The notes under the pieces were generated by a model, which saw only the letters and a program-made list of their open reading frames with translations, did no database searches and was not told the origin of the DNA. Below, piece by piece: positions 10,148 to 20,610 of a stretch of DNA of 64,000 bases. The DNA is from Isotricha intestinalis (taxonomy: Eukaryota > Ciliophora > Litostomatea > Vestibuliferida > Isotrichidae), in the NCBI GenBank assembly GCA_023807065.1, contig JAJJLU010000332.1:1-64000 (forward strand). Direction: 5' to 3'. A program made the position numbers and the translations under genes. Within the stretch, counting starts at the first letter, position 1; each line of letters begins with the position of its first letter.

Positions 10148-11286
10148 TTTTCAAACTATTTCTTTGAATATCAAAACTATATTTAACTATATTAAAAATA
10201 AAATTTATAAATATTTAACTCTAAATTATATTTATAAAATTTAAATTAAATTTTTTAAAAAAAAAAAATTATATAGAAAAAGGAAAATAATCTTTGCAAA
10301 ATTTAAATTTTAAATAAAAAGCAAAGATAAAAATTGTAATTTCTTATAAACCTATTTTAAAAGAAGATTATAAAAGATAATGATTTTTCTTCTTTTTGTT
10401 TCAATTTATTATTAACTCACTTCTCTAATTTAATTGTATTGAAAATAAATATGATAATTTAAAATATTATTTTTTAAATAAGTTTTTTTTTATTCTATTA
10501 TTACAGTAATTATTTCAATTTTTTGATATAAAATAAAAGATTAAAATTATTTTAAAAAAAGTATTATTTTTTTCATTTATTTTTTATAATGAAGCAATAA
10601 ATTTAATTTGATTATTATAAAAATAAAATTTCCTAATTTATGTATAATAATAAATAAACTTCTTTTCAATAATTATCCATTTATTTAATATTTTTAGCTA
10701 AAATTTCAAAATGATAAAATAAATTAATAATAAAACAAAACTTAAAATTTTTCCGTAAAAAATACAATAACCAAAATTTTAATTTCATTTATTAATTACA
10801 GAATAATTAGGTTAAAGGATTCGGATATTAGAAGATAAGTAAGTAAAGCTTTACAATATAATTTACTATTTAAAAAGAACCATCAGGACAAATAATTATT
10901 TAGGAATATCACAAAAAATTTGAGATTGAAAATATTTTAGAACGGAAACATAGGTTTAATAAAGACATTTAATTTGATTATCATTAAATATTGTAATTTT
11001 AATAAAAGATAATAATAAAAACATTAGGATAATTATATAGAATAATTAAAATCAAAACCAAATCTAAGAGAATTTCCTGTATGTTTTTAACTTTTTTTAA
11101 TTGCTCAAATATTTTATCCCTTATAAAGAATATTATTTTTTATCTCTATAAAAAATAAAATAAATATTCAATTCCTATTTTTCATCTTGAAAAGAAATTT
11201 TTTAAATATTTGATATAAATACATTTGAATAATATAGAATTAAATACTTTTATAATCAATATAATTATAAAATAAAAAATAAATTA
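10148..11286. other. Long spacer with possible LRR-like relic
   Basis: This 1.1-kb stretch has no intact gene. On the plus strand at about 10,366-10,458 one frame reads IIKDNDFSSFCFNLLLTH and then FSNLIVLKINMII. That spacing is compatible with a ribonuclease-inhibitor-type leucine-rich repeat (helix, then NL..L.I..N.I). A second, slightly G+C-richer patch at about 10,803-11,090 contains coding-like pieces broken by TAA/TAG (KALQYNLLFKKNHQDK). Both could be decayed genes, and neither has a start codon or a long frame. Confidence 0.3.
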
Positions 11287-12483
11287 ATGTCTTTTTTCAA
11301 AATTAAAAAATCTATGAAAAAAGATTCAGAACTTTTAATATATGCAAATCTTTCAAATGATTTATTAATAACAAATTCAATGTTGAAAGAAAAAATTTTT
11401 CAACATGAAGATTTAATAAATTATATTAAAGAAATTTTTTTATTAATAGATAAAAAAATTCCAGAATCTGAGAATTATTCTTTAAAAGGATTTATAACAA
11501 ATAAATTAAACTCAAAATCACAAGTTTTTAAAAATTCAAATTTAAATTTAAAAAAAGAAATAAAAAACTTAAATCATACCTTAAATAGAAGATTAGAAGC
11601 CCAAAATGATGCATTATATGTATTAAATAAAAATTTAGATAGATTAAAAGAAGATAATTTTATATTAGAAAATACATTAATATTAAAAAATTCTTATATA
11701 AAAAATTTCAAAAATCAATTAAAAGATTTAAAAAATAGTAAAAATGAAAATATAGAACTTTATTTATTATATGGGAAAAAACTTAATGTAGTACATGAGA
11801 AACAATTAGAAAAAGTAACAAATGAATTAGCAAAAATTTTAAAAGATCAAAATCAAGAATTATTAAATAATATTCAAAGAGAAAAAGAATATCAATCATT
11901 ACAAAAAGAATGTATTCAATCAAAAAGATTACAAACAGAAAATATATCTTTAAACTATTTCAAAAATAATGAAGAAGAAAATTATTTAAATTTATCTTTA
12001 TTATTTGATGATTTTGAAAAAGAAGAAGATGAATATTCTGATAGTTTAAATTTTTCTCAAGATGAAACTTATATAAATTATAATCTTGATTTTAATATGC
12101 AAAATTTAAATCTATCTCAATCAAATGATATAATAACAAACGTTAATGATATTAATTTTCCTTATTATACAAAAAAAGAAAGATTATTTACAAGTGATCA
12201 TAATGAACCTGATGTTGGAATTCCTAAATTAAATTTAAAACAAATTGAATTTAATAAAGTTAGAATTATTACTGAAGGATTTGAAAATTTATCTGATGAG
12301 AGTGATTCAATTGATAATCAATTATCAAGAATTAAAAAAGATATTGAAAGGCAAAATAAAAAAAAAGAAAGATTAAAGAAAATAATCTCGAATTTTAAAA
12401 CTTATTATAAGAAAATGAAATTATATATAGAGCAACTTTCTTTATCTTTAAAAAAAAAAGAAAGAAGTAATAGTATATTATAA
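11287..12483 (+). CDS. Coiled-coil protein, 398 aa
   Basis: The protein is mostly predicted coiled coil, with heptad-like runs at about 80-230 (LNHTLNRRLEAQNDALYVLN, NFILENTLILKNSYIKNF) and again at 345-390. Between them lies an acidic linker rich in Asp/Glu/Ser (about 235-300). There are no catalytic motifs, transmembrane segments or cysteine clusters. It is probably a structural cytoskeletal or basal-body-associated protein, as is common in ciliates, but no family can be named. It converges on the EF-hand gene at 12601 with a spacer of only 117 bp. Confidence 0.75.
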   Translation: MSFFKIKKSMKKDSELLIYANLSNDLLITNSMLKEKIFQHEDLINYIKEIFLLIDKKIPESENYSLKGFITNKLNSKSQVFKNSNLNLKKEIKNLNHTLNRRLEAQNDALYVLNKNLDRLKEDNFILENTLILKNSYIKNFKNQLKDLKNSKNENIELYLLYGKKLNVVHEKQLEKVTNELAKILKDQNQELLNNIQREKEYQSLQKECIQSKRLQTENISLNYFKNNEEENYLNLSLLFDDFEKEEDEYSDSLNFSQDETYINYNLDFNMQNLNLSQSNDIITNVNDINFPYYTKKERLFTSDHNEPDVGIPKLNLKQIEFNKVRIITEGFENLSDESDSIDNQLSRIKKDIERQNKKKERLKKIISNFKTYYKKMKLYIEQLSLSLKKKERSNSIL

Positions 12484-12600
12484 TTTATTGGATTTTAATT
12501 TTTATGTTTTATAAATATTATAATTTAAAAACTTTAATAATAATAAAATTTATTTTTTAAAATTTTTATAAAGACATAAAATATATAAAACAAAGATAAA

Positions 12601-14301
12601 TCATTCAAAAGCTTTAGTTCTGCTAACAACACTTTTATTAATTTTTAAACCTCCATGAGCTGAAAATTTCCTAAAAAGAGAATTTTTTTGAGGTTGTTCA
12701 TAAACTTCTTCAACTCTCTCATTATCTTCTATTTTTTTATCTTCAAATAATTTTTTAATATTATTTTGTTCATTAATAACTTTCATTCTTCTTTCTTCGT
12801 GTTCTTCATCTTTATCTTTAGGTAAAGAATCAAAAAATCTTCCTCCACCAAAATTTTTAGGAGAAAACATATTTACTAATGTACTCCATCTAGATATATA
12901 TTTTTTATTTGCTATTTCTAAATTAATTGGTGTTGGATGAGCAGGATCATAATCATTATAAAAATTAACTTCATTAAGATTAGTTATTAATTCTTTTTCT
13001 TCTTTTTTTGGAATATTAAATCTTCTTTTATCACTTACATATTCATTATCTCTATGTTCAGATAATAATAATTCTTCTGGTTTTTTCCAAAATTTATTAT
13101 TTTCTAATAATTCAACTTGAGATTTAAATTTAGGATTTTCACAATATCCTTCTCTAAATTTCCAAAATTCTTTTTTTGCTTCATTTTCTGAAAATTTAGG
13201 TAATTCATGACCATGAACTCCAATAGGATGATTTGAAAAAGTTTTTTCATTATATTCAAATAATTCCTTTCTTTTTTTATCTTGTAATTTCCTATATGTC
13301 ATTCCATCTTCTTTTTTATATAAACTTGCAAAAACTTCATCTTCTCTTTCTTTTAATCTTTCAGTATCATTTTTATGATGTTTTAAATTTAATATCTTTG
13401 ATTTTTCTATATTTTCTAAATGTCTATCAAATAATATATCTTCTAAAGTTTTATGTTTAGGATTATAAACATATTCTAAAGAAGGATCTTTATCAGTTAT
13501 TTTTATATCTTGTTCAAATTCTAATAAACCTACTTTTTTTCTTGATTCTCTATGATATTTATTTTTTAAATCTTTCATTGAAGTATATTTTGGCTTTATT
13601 CTTATATCAACTGGTAATGTTTCTGATATTAATTTTTGTGGATGTTGTTTTTCCCAATTTAATATTTTTTCATTAATTTCTGTTTTTGTTCTTTCTGTTC
13701 TATATTCTTTTAATTCAGTTAAAGTTTTTATCCCATTTTTAGGTACAATATTACTTAAAGGATGTTTTGGAAATGATCTATTTAAAGGAGAAAAATTTTC
13801 ATTTTCTATTATTTTACCACTCTTTTGAATAACTCTAAATCCTTTATCTTTATTATTATAATCTAAATTCCATAAATAATTTTTATCTACATTATTATTC
13901 TTTAAATCTTCCAGTGCTTTTTTTCTTTCTTCTGGTGCTAAAATTCCATCTTTATTAGAGTCATATAATCTAGAAATAATATAATCTTTCTGACTTACAT
14001 AACCATCATTATCTAAATCATAAGTTAAACTTGGCATTCTTTCTTGTTTTCTTCTTTCTATTAATTCACTTCTTGTTAATATATTATTTCTTGATTTTAG
14101 ACCTTCTTCCCATGGAATTTTTATTTGGTCTTTTTCAGCTAAAATATTATATCTATTATTTTGATTTGGAGGTTTTGCATATCCATAAATATCATATTTT
14201 GGAGGTATATGAGTTAAGGGATCAAAAGATGATACTGGTAATTGATTATAGTTTAAAGAATTATTTATTGAATTATCAAAGGAATTTTCATTAAATGACA
14301 T
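12601..14301 (-). CDS. EF-hand protein, 566 aa
   Basis: Two canonical EF-hand calcium loops lie close together near the N-terminus: residues 95-106 (DLDNDGYVSQKD) and 114-125 (DSNKDGILAPEE). The remaining 440 residues are highly charged, with many Lys/Glu/Arg/Trp positions (KILNWEKQHPQK, KEFWKFREGYCE) and a Gly-Gly-Gly turn in KNFGGGRFFDSL near residue 490. The composition is less repetitive than that of neighbouring Asn-rich genes, suggesting real conservation. It resembles uncharacterised long EF-hand proteins of protists and may be axonemal or cortical. It ends in TGA. Confidence 0.85.
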   Translation of the reverse strand: MSFNENSFDNSINNSLNYNQLPVSSFDPLTHIPPKYDIYGYAKPPNQNNRYNILAEKDQIKIPWEEGLKSRNNILTRSELIERRKQERMPSLTYDLDNDGYVSQKDYIISRLYDSNKDGILAPEERKKALEDLKNNNVDKNYLWNLDYNNKDKGFRVIQKSGKIIENENFSPLNRSFPKHPLSNIVPKNGIKTLTELKEYRTERTKTEINEKILNWEKQHPQKLISETLPVDIRIKPKYTSMKDLKNKYHRESRKKVGLLEFEQDIKITDKDPSLEYVYNPKHKTLEDILFDRHLENIEKSKILNLKHHKNDTERLKEREDEVFASLYKKEDGMTYRKLQDKKRKELFEYNEKTFSNHPIGVHGHELPKFSENEAKKEFWKFREGYCENPKFKSQVELLENNKFWKKPEELLLSEHRDNEYVSDKRRFNIPKKEEKELITNLNEVNFYNDYDPAHPTPINLEIANKKYISRWSTLVNMFSPKNFGGGRFFDSLPKDKDEEHEERRMKVINEQNNIKKLFEDKKIEDNERVEEVYEQPQKNSLFRKFSAHGGLKINKSVVSRTKAFE

Positions 14302-14822
14302 TTATTGTTCTTTCTAGTTATTTTTTTTATTATTATTGGGTAAATAATTAATATTTTTTTAAATTATGAAATTAGGTAAAAATGTTACAAATAAAAAAGT
14401 AAAGAATTCATCATTTAAATCATAAAGAAACTAATATAATAAAATGAAAGACCTAATAATGATACAATAAATGAAATAGAAAGAATAATAAATATAACAT
14501 AAGAATTTCGAATTTTTCTTCTAAATTTTTTAATTATTCATGAATTAAAAAATATAAAGAAAGAAATAAAGATTTAAATATGAAAAAATAAAAAATATAA
14601 AATTATAGAATAGTATTACTATATTTTTAGATACTACAAATAATGTTTAAGATGATTAATAATCAAAAGAAAACTTTATTGAGAGTGATTCTTAGAGAAT
14701 TAATGAAATTACAAGTAAATATTCTGATTTATATACAAAGGCTATCTTCTTGAATTTTTTCATATTTTTTATTATTATATCATTTTTAATGATTTATATC
14801 AATAATTTATTAATCTATTTTT
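14302..14822. other. Spacer with a 36-codon frame and coding-like run
   Basis: No firm gene. On the plus strand 14,449-14,575 reads NDTINEIERIINIT, then an in-frame stop, then EFRIFLLNFLIIHELKN. At 14,643-14,753 a separate frame with ATG encodes a 36-residue peptide starting MFKMINNQKKTLLRVILREL. The two are in different frames and no intron joins them convincingly. They may be remnants of one decayed gene. Confidence 0.3.
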
Positions 14823-15281
14823 TTAAGCAAGAAAATCAAAATTTTCTAAAACCTTTTTTAAATTTGTCATTGGTTCATTGATTCCACATTTTTCATCATA
14901 TTTCCAAATATAATAATCTTTAATATTTCTAGTTTGATTTATTATATAATCATTTTCTTTTTTTTCTTTTATTAATTCATAATATGTTAAATTAATATTT
15001 TCAGGTATTACATATCTTTTTCCATTTAATAATCTTCCTCTAAAATGATTTATATATTCATTTTTTGTTGCATCTTCATTTTTAATATTTGATTCAAAAA
15101 AAGTATCTACTGGCGCTTTAATTGCAGTTTTTTCTTCTTTTAATTTCACAGGAAGAACATGCAATGTATCACTTCCTTTTCCTATTTTTACCTTCTTAAT
15201 TGGTTGATTTTCAATAATTAAATTTTGTTCATTATTATTATTTTCATTATATGATTTATCAAAGCTTTCATCATCTGACAT
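14823..15281 (-). CDS. RNASEH2C: Ribonuclease H2 subunit C
   Basis: A 152-aa protein fits the RNase H2 non-catalytic subunit C, which is normally about 110-165 aa. Diagnostic elements in order are TLHVLPVKLK (family LHLLPC), PVDTFFES (family P..FF.P), the conserved NHFRGRLLNGKRYVIP (family FRGR.L.G..V.LP), then YYELIKEKK (family GYVL.E). The heterotrimer removes ribonucleotides and RNA:DNA hybrids in the nucleus. The first 35 residues are an acidic, Asn-rich tail not needed for the fold. The catalytic A subunit is not in this window. Confidence 0.85.
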   Translation of the reverse strand: MSDDESFDKSYNENNNNEQNLIIENQPIKKVKIGKGSDTLHVLPVKLKEEKTAIKAPVDTFFESNIKNEDATKNEYINHFRGRLLNGKRYVIPENINLTYYELIKEKKENDYIINQTRNIKDYYIWKYDEKCGINEPMTNLKKVLENFDFLA

Positions 15282-15399
15282 TGAAAAAAATATAAATAAA
15301 ATCTAAAATTTAATGTATAAAATGTTAACTTTCCTTATTTAAATTAATTATATAAAAAATTGATTTTTTTTTAATAAGTATAAATTAGATAATTCAATA

Positions 15400-18300
15400 A
15401 TGGAAGATAATTTTAAATTTGTATCAGATACAGGAGAAATAACAAATAATGAAGGTTTTTCCATAAAAAATAGAATTTTCTTTTTTTATCATCAAATCAA
15501 TAAAAAAAATGAAATTAATGAAGTTGTAACAAGTATATTTATAATACTTGAAACAATACAACAAATTTCTTTTGTTTTTTCAGATCCATTATATAATTTA
15601 TGGGGAATTTCTAATGAAAAATCAGGAAAATTTCTTAAAAAAATAATTACAACTACGAGACTTTCTCAATTATTTAGATTTGTAAAATTTAATGTATTTG
15701 TTATAGGATGGGCATTTTTAATAATATTAATGTTTGCTTTTATTTTATCAATTCTTGTAAGTATTCAAATAAATAACATGAAATTCACAATTTTTAGATT
15801 TAATGTTATTATGGGAAGTTATAGTTTTAATGTTATAAATGGATTTCTTTTAATTCCAATTCTTGAAACTCTTTTATTAATGGCTAAATGTAAAAATAAT
15901 AAAGTTGAAATTTGTGAAGATGGAATACAATGTTATAAATCTATGCATGTATTATATTTTTCTTTATCTATTTTATTTTCTTTTCTTTTTGTTATATTAC
16001 TTTTTTCTAATGAATTATTTAATTTCTCTGTCATTGATAGAGAAAAAGAAATAGTTAAAGTTAGTAATAATTCTGAAATAATTTTAGTGTTTCTTAAAAT
16101 TTTATTAGTTTTATGTTATACATTTAATGCAAAAGATTGGATGATTATATGTATTGGATTAATAGGTTATTTAAAATTAATTAAAGAAAATTTTGAAGAA
16201 ATAACTTATAATTCAAGTCAATTAGAATTATTACTTTGTATTAGAAATTGTTCAATTGCTTGGGCATTTTTAATGATATTTTTATCTTCTATAAGTGATT
16301 CTAATAAATTTATTTATTTTTTAGTTTTTGGTTATCCTTTAGTTATTTTACTTTCAGTAATTTTAAAAAATTCTTTTGATTCAAATAAATATATTGGTTA
16401 TTCACCTTCTGCAAAAGATGCTAATGAATTTTTACAAAAATTATTTTTTTTCATTAGATTAACAAGAGATAAAATTAATTCTCAAAAATCTAATGTTGTA
16501 AATGGAATGAGTGATGTTTTATTAAAAGGTTATATATCTTTACATGAAGAAAATTGCATTGATGAAGATTGTCCTCTTAAATCTTATTTATTATCTAATA
16601 ATGAAAATGTTCAAAGAATGTGTTTATTAAATTATATTAATAATTTATTTTCAACTGGATTAAGATATTATCCTACTTCACATAGAATAAAAATTGAATA
16701 TGTTAAATTTAATTTATCTCTTAAATTTAATATGAATAATGCAAAAATTTTAATTGGTCAAATTGAAGAAAGTGATAAAACAATAACTGAAGATTATATT
16801 TTTTATATTATAAAAGATATAATGAATACAATGTATGTTTCTAATTCAAATGATAGAGAAGAAGAATCTGAAATATCAGATAATGAATTAAATATGAAAT
16901 TTAAAAAATTAAAAAATTTAATTGAAGAAACAACAAAATTATTTAATGATTTTTGGGGAAATTTAGCAACAAGTTTATCAATGAATTCACCTAAAATTTT
17001 TCTTATTGGAAAAAAATTAAATTCATTATTAAAAGAAATTCAGATTTTATGGGACAAAGATTTAAAAAACACTAAAATAGAATCAAATACTCAATCAATA
17101 GCACAATTATATGCTTTTTTCCTTAAAAAAATTTTAAGAAATAAACATGCTTCAGAAGAAGTATTAAAAAAAATAGAAGAAAGTCATTCAAATTATAAAA
17201 AATATGATAATCAAAAAATAAATCTTGAAAATTTAGATTCAATATTAGAAAATCCTGATATAATATGTTTTGCAAGATCAAATAGTAAAGGTGAATGTAA
17301 TATTATTCAATGTTCAAATTCATTTGTTCGTTTTATAGGTTATCAAAAATTTAATCTTATAGGAAAAAAAATAGAATCAATAATGCCTTCAATATTTTAT
17401 GAAGATAATTCTCATGCAAAAATGCTTGTTAAAAGGTTAAAATATGCTCAAAATTATTTAGCAAGAGATGGAATATTAAATTTAGATAAAAAACAAAATA
17501 AAATTATATGTCCAAAAGAAAAAAATTGTTTTATTAGAATTTGCCTTATTCGACATACGTTATATTCAGAAGATGATTTTGGTAGTTCATTTTTAATAAA
17601 AGTTAAATTTGAACCAAGAGATTTAAAATCCAATTATCCATTTTATATTTTAGCAAAAACTGATTTTACAATTGATAGTATTTCTTCATCAGCTTTAAAT
17701 TTAGGTTTAACACAAGATTTAATTAAGAAACATATAATTGATTTAAATATATTAATTAGAAATGATGTTTTCAATTCAATTAATTTCAATGAAAAAGTTG
17801 ATGAATATGAAGATGAAGCAAGACCTGTTTATTGGGTTTATCCAAATTTAATTTATCCTAAAGATGATAATATGAAAAATATGGGTGAAATTGATATTCA
17901 TAAATTAATATCAGAATCAAAAAGAAAAAAATTTAATTTAGTTATAACTAAAATAAGATATACTGAAGATAGTGTTCTTGCTTATCTTTTCAGATTTATT
18001 GAAATAAAGGGAGAAAGAAATGATAAAGAATTTATTCAAAATCAAGAATTAAAAATGAAAGATGATTATAATATAATGTATGATTTATATAATTTACATT
18101 ATATAAGAACAAAATTAGTTTTTGAAAAAGAAGGAACAATAAATGATGAATTAAAAACAATAAATAATTTTGAAAGTAAATTAAATATAATTAATTCCAC
18201 TTTTATAAATCGAGATACATCGACAGATGAATTAAATAAAAGTGGAAGAAAAACTAAGAAAAAAAATAATAAAAAAGAAGAAGTAAGTTCAGAAGAAGAA

Positions 18301-20484
18301 GAAGAACCTTTAAAAGAAATTACAAAAGAAGGAATTAATAAAATGCAAACTAGAAATAGTAATGAAATACAAGAATATATATTTTCATTAGCATTTTATG
18401 GTAAAAATATATCTTTAGAAAAACATAGACCAAATAAAGAAAGATATCCAACAGGAATGGTTGCTGAACCTATAATTAAAATTAATTTAATGGAATTTAA
18501 ATCTAGAGTTCAAAAAAAAATTAAAAAATTTAAAAAAACATTTATTAAAAGAAGTAGTTTTTTGGATGCTAATTCAAGTGAAAATGAAACAAATAATACT
18601 GTACAATCAGAAGATGAAAATGTTAATGATAAAGGATATTTACAAACTCCAGAAATAAAAAAAGAAAAAGCAAAAGAAGAAGAAATTTCAATTGATCCTA
18701 ATACTTATTTAAATCAATATGTAAGTAGTAAAAGTATAAAAAGAATACAAATATTATCAATATATATATTTCTTTCAATAGCATTATTTTTAATTTTAGA
18801 ATTTATAATAACAATGTCATATATAAATAAAATAGTGGATTCATTAAAATTTGGAGAAAATTCATATAATATTATTGATGGAATTGGATATTCAAAATAT
18901 TTTATAACTGAAGCTCTTTTATTAAAAAATCCAAGTTATCCTCATGATAATGGAACAGTAAGATTAGAATATATTCATAATTTAATGGAAGAATTATCAA
19001 GATATCAAGGAATTATATCTGATAGTTATAGTTATTTGACAAATACTTCAAAAATAAAATATATTAAAAATTTAAGTGAATATATGAATAATATTAATTT
19101 TAATATTTTAACTATTAGTAATGGAGAAAAACACTCTGAATCATTAAATTTAGCTTCTTCAATGGGAACATTATCCACTGATATTTTCTTTGTAAGTATT
19201 ATTAGAGATAATACTAATCAAATTACAATGACAAATAAAAATACTTATGATTTAATGGTAAATTTATTAAATGATTATCTTATTTACTGGGGTAAAATTA
19301 CAGAAATTATTTTTACTACAATTTATTCTTTAGATTCTATTCCTACAAGTTTTTATGTTATATTTGTAATATCTATTATAATGACAATTTGTAATTCTAT
19401 TGTTCTGGAAAAATTTTTAAAAATTGTAACTATTGAAAAAGAAAAGCCTTTAGAACTATTTTTCACTATTAAAAAAAAAATATTTGAAACCTTAAAATCA
19501 AATAGTGATGTTTTTTTAAATAATTTATTAAATAAAATAGTAGGAAATGATGATGTAGAGCAAGAAACAAAAAGTGAGGCAAGTTTAAAAATAATGGATA
19601 ATGATATAATAATTCAAAAATTAAAAAATAAAAATTATTATCAAAAAGTAGGAGGAAGTAAGGCTGAATTTCTTTCAGTTTATTTTCAACTTATTTTAGT
19701 TTTTATAATTTTTGAAGCTTTTTTAATTATGAAATTTATAATATTAAGAAATTCATTAAAAGTATATTCAAGATATGCAAAAGTTTTGAATGCTACTGAA
19801 TTTTGTCAATTAGATTTAATTACAACATGTGATTTTGTTAAATCATTTTTTTATGATAATTCTATAAAAATATTAAATGAAACTAATACAGAAGAAGTTA
19901 TTCAAGAAAGAATAGAAAATATTTCAAATGCTTTTGGAGAAATGATTCTTTCTGTTTATGATAATTTAAATTATTTAAAAAATAATTATGGAAACTTTTT
20001 CTATGTAATGCTTAATAATGAAATTAATTATCTTATTCAAGGAGGAGAAGAAAATGTTCAAAAAATATCTCAATATAATATTAATGGTTTCAAAACAATT
20101 GCTTTTAAATATTTTGAAATTTTTAGATATATTTGGCAAAGTTATCTTATAAATAATACTGATAATTATTTGTATTATTCAAGATTTTCAGAAATCAATA
20201 ATTTATTAAGAAATGTAATTAGACCATGGTTTACTGAAGTTCATAATGAATTGTATTCTGGTTATTTTGATTTTCATGATGGACAAAGATTATTCCATAT
20301 TTATGCTTTTATTATTATAATTGTTCTTTTAATTATTTATTATCTTTTCTTCTGGAGAAATCATGAGAGAGTTTTAAAAGATAAATTAATTAATTCTTTG
20401 GAATTATTGAATTTATTACCTGGTGAATTGAAAATGAAAATGGTAGATAAACTTAAAGAAGAAGAAGAGAGTTTACATACATAA
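15400..20484 (+). CDS. Large multipass membrane protein with PAS domain
   Basis: This single 1,694-aa exon is the longest gene here. The N-terminal third carries several hydrophobic segments (about 45-65, 98-128, 140-165, 185-210, 225-250, 285-325). A PAS-type region lies at about 608-700 (ILENPDIICFARSN, CSNSFVRFIGYQKFNLIGKKI). A charged linker (about 955-1110) has poly-Lys/Glu stretches. The C-terminal third has four more membrane segments, near 1115-1142, 1317-1340, 1430-1450 and 1634-1655, with two long extracytosolic-like loops between them. This architecture matches the ciliate family often labelled TmcB-like/PAS S-box proteins. It is likely a surface sensor, but ligand and output are unknown; no kinase or cyclase domain is present. 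Confidence 0.85.
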   Translation: MEDNFKFVSDTGEITNNEGFSIKNRIFFFYHQINKKNEINEVVTSIFIILETIQQISFVFSDPLYNLWGISNEKSGKFLKKIITTTRLSQLFRFVKFNVFVIGWAFLIILMFAFILSILVSIQINNMKFTIFRFNVIMGSYSFNVINGFLLIPILETLLLMAKCKNNKVEICEDGIQCYKSMHVLYFSLSILFSFLFVILLFSNELFNFSVIDREKEIVKVSNNSEIILVFLKILLVLCYTFNAKDWMIICIGLIGYLKLIKENFEEITYNSSQLELLLCIRNCSIAWAFLMIFLSSISDSNKFIYFLVFGYPLVILLSVILKNSFDSNKYIGYSPSAKDANEFLQKLFFFIRLTRDKINSQKSNVVNGMSDVLLKGYISLHEENCIDEDCPLKSYLLSNNENVQRMCLLNYINNLFSTGLRYYPTSHRIKIEYVKFNLSLKFNMNNAKILIGQIEESDKTITEDYIFYIIKDIMNTMYVSNSNDREEESEISDNELNMKFKKLKNLIEETTKLFNDFWGNLATSLSMNSPKIFLIGKKLNSLLKEIQILWDKDLKNTKIESNTQSIAQLYAFFLKKILRNKHASEEVLKKIEESHSNYKKYDNQKINLENLDSILENPDIICFARSNSKGECNIIQCSNSFVRFIGYQKFNLIGKKIESIMPSIFYEDNSHAKMLVKRLKYAQNYLARDGILNLDKKQNKIICPKEKNCFIRICLIRHTLYSEDDFGSSFLIKVKFEPRDLKSNYPFYILAKTDFTIDSISSSALNLGLTQDLIKKHIIDLNILIRNDVFNSINFNEKVDEYEDEARPVYWVYPNLIYPKDDNMKNMGEIDIHKLISESKRKKFNLVITKIRYTEDSVLAYLFRFIEIKGERNDKEFIQNQELKMKDDYNIMYDLYNLHYIRTKLVFEKEGTINDELKTINNFESKLNIINSTFINRDTSTDELNKSGRKTKKKNNKKEEVSSEEEEEPLKEITKEGINKMQTRNSNEIQEYIFSLAFYGKNISLEKHRPNKERYPTGMVAEPIIKINLMEFKSRVQKKIKKFKKTFIKRSSFLDANSSENETNNTVQSEDENVNDKGYLQTPEIKKEKAKEEEISIDPNTYLNQYVSSKSIKRIQILSIYIFLSIALFLILEFIITMSYINKIVDSLKFGENSYNIIDGIGYSKYFITEALLLKNPSYPHDNGTVRLEYIHNLMEELSRYQGIISDSYSYLTNTSKIKYIKNLSEYMNNINFNILTISNGEKHSESLNLASSMGTLSTDIFFVSIIRDNTNQITMTNKNTYDLMVNLLNDYLIYWGKITEIIFTTIYSLDSIPTSFYVIFVISIIMTICNSIVLEKFLKIVTIEKEKPLELFFTIKKKIFETLKSNSDVFLNNLLNKIVGNDDVEQETKSEASLKIMDNDIIIQKLKNKNYYQKVGGSKAEFLSVYFQLILVFIIFEAFLIMKFIILRNSLKVYSRYAKVLNATEFCQLDLITTCDFVKSFFYDNSIKILNETNTEEVIQERIENISNAFGEMILSVYDNLNYLKNNYGNFFYVMLNNEINYLIQGGEENVQKISQYNINGFKTIAFKYFEIFRYIWQSYLINNTDNYLYYSRFSEINNLLRNVIRPWFTEVHNELYSGYFDFHDGQRLFHIYAFIIIIVLLIIYYLFFWRNHERVLKDKLINSLELLNLLPGELKMKMVDKLKEEEESLHT

Positions 20485-20610
20485 AATTTCTTTTTAATAT
20501 GAATTAAATAATATTAATTTTTGTATATTTATATCAAATTATAAAAAATAATTATTGAAATTTAAAAGAAGTTTAATATATTTATAATAAAAGAAATATA
20601 GAACAATAGT

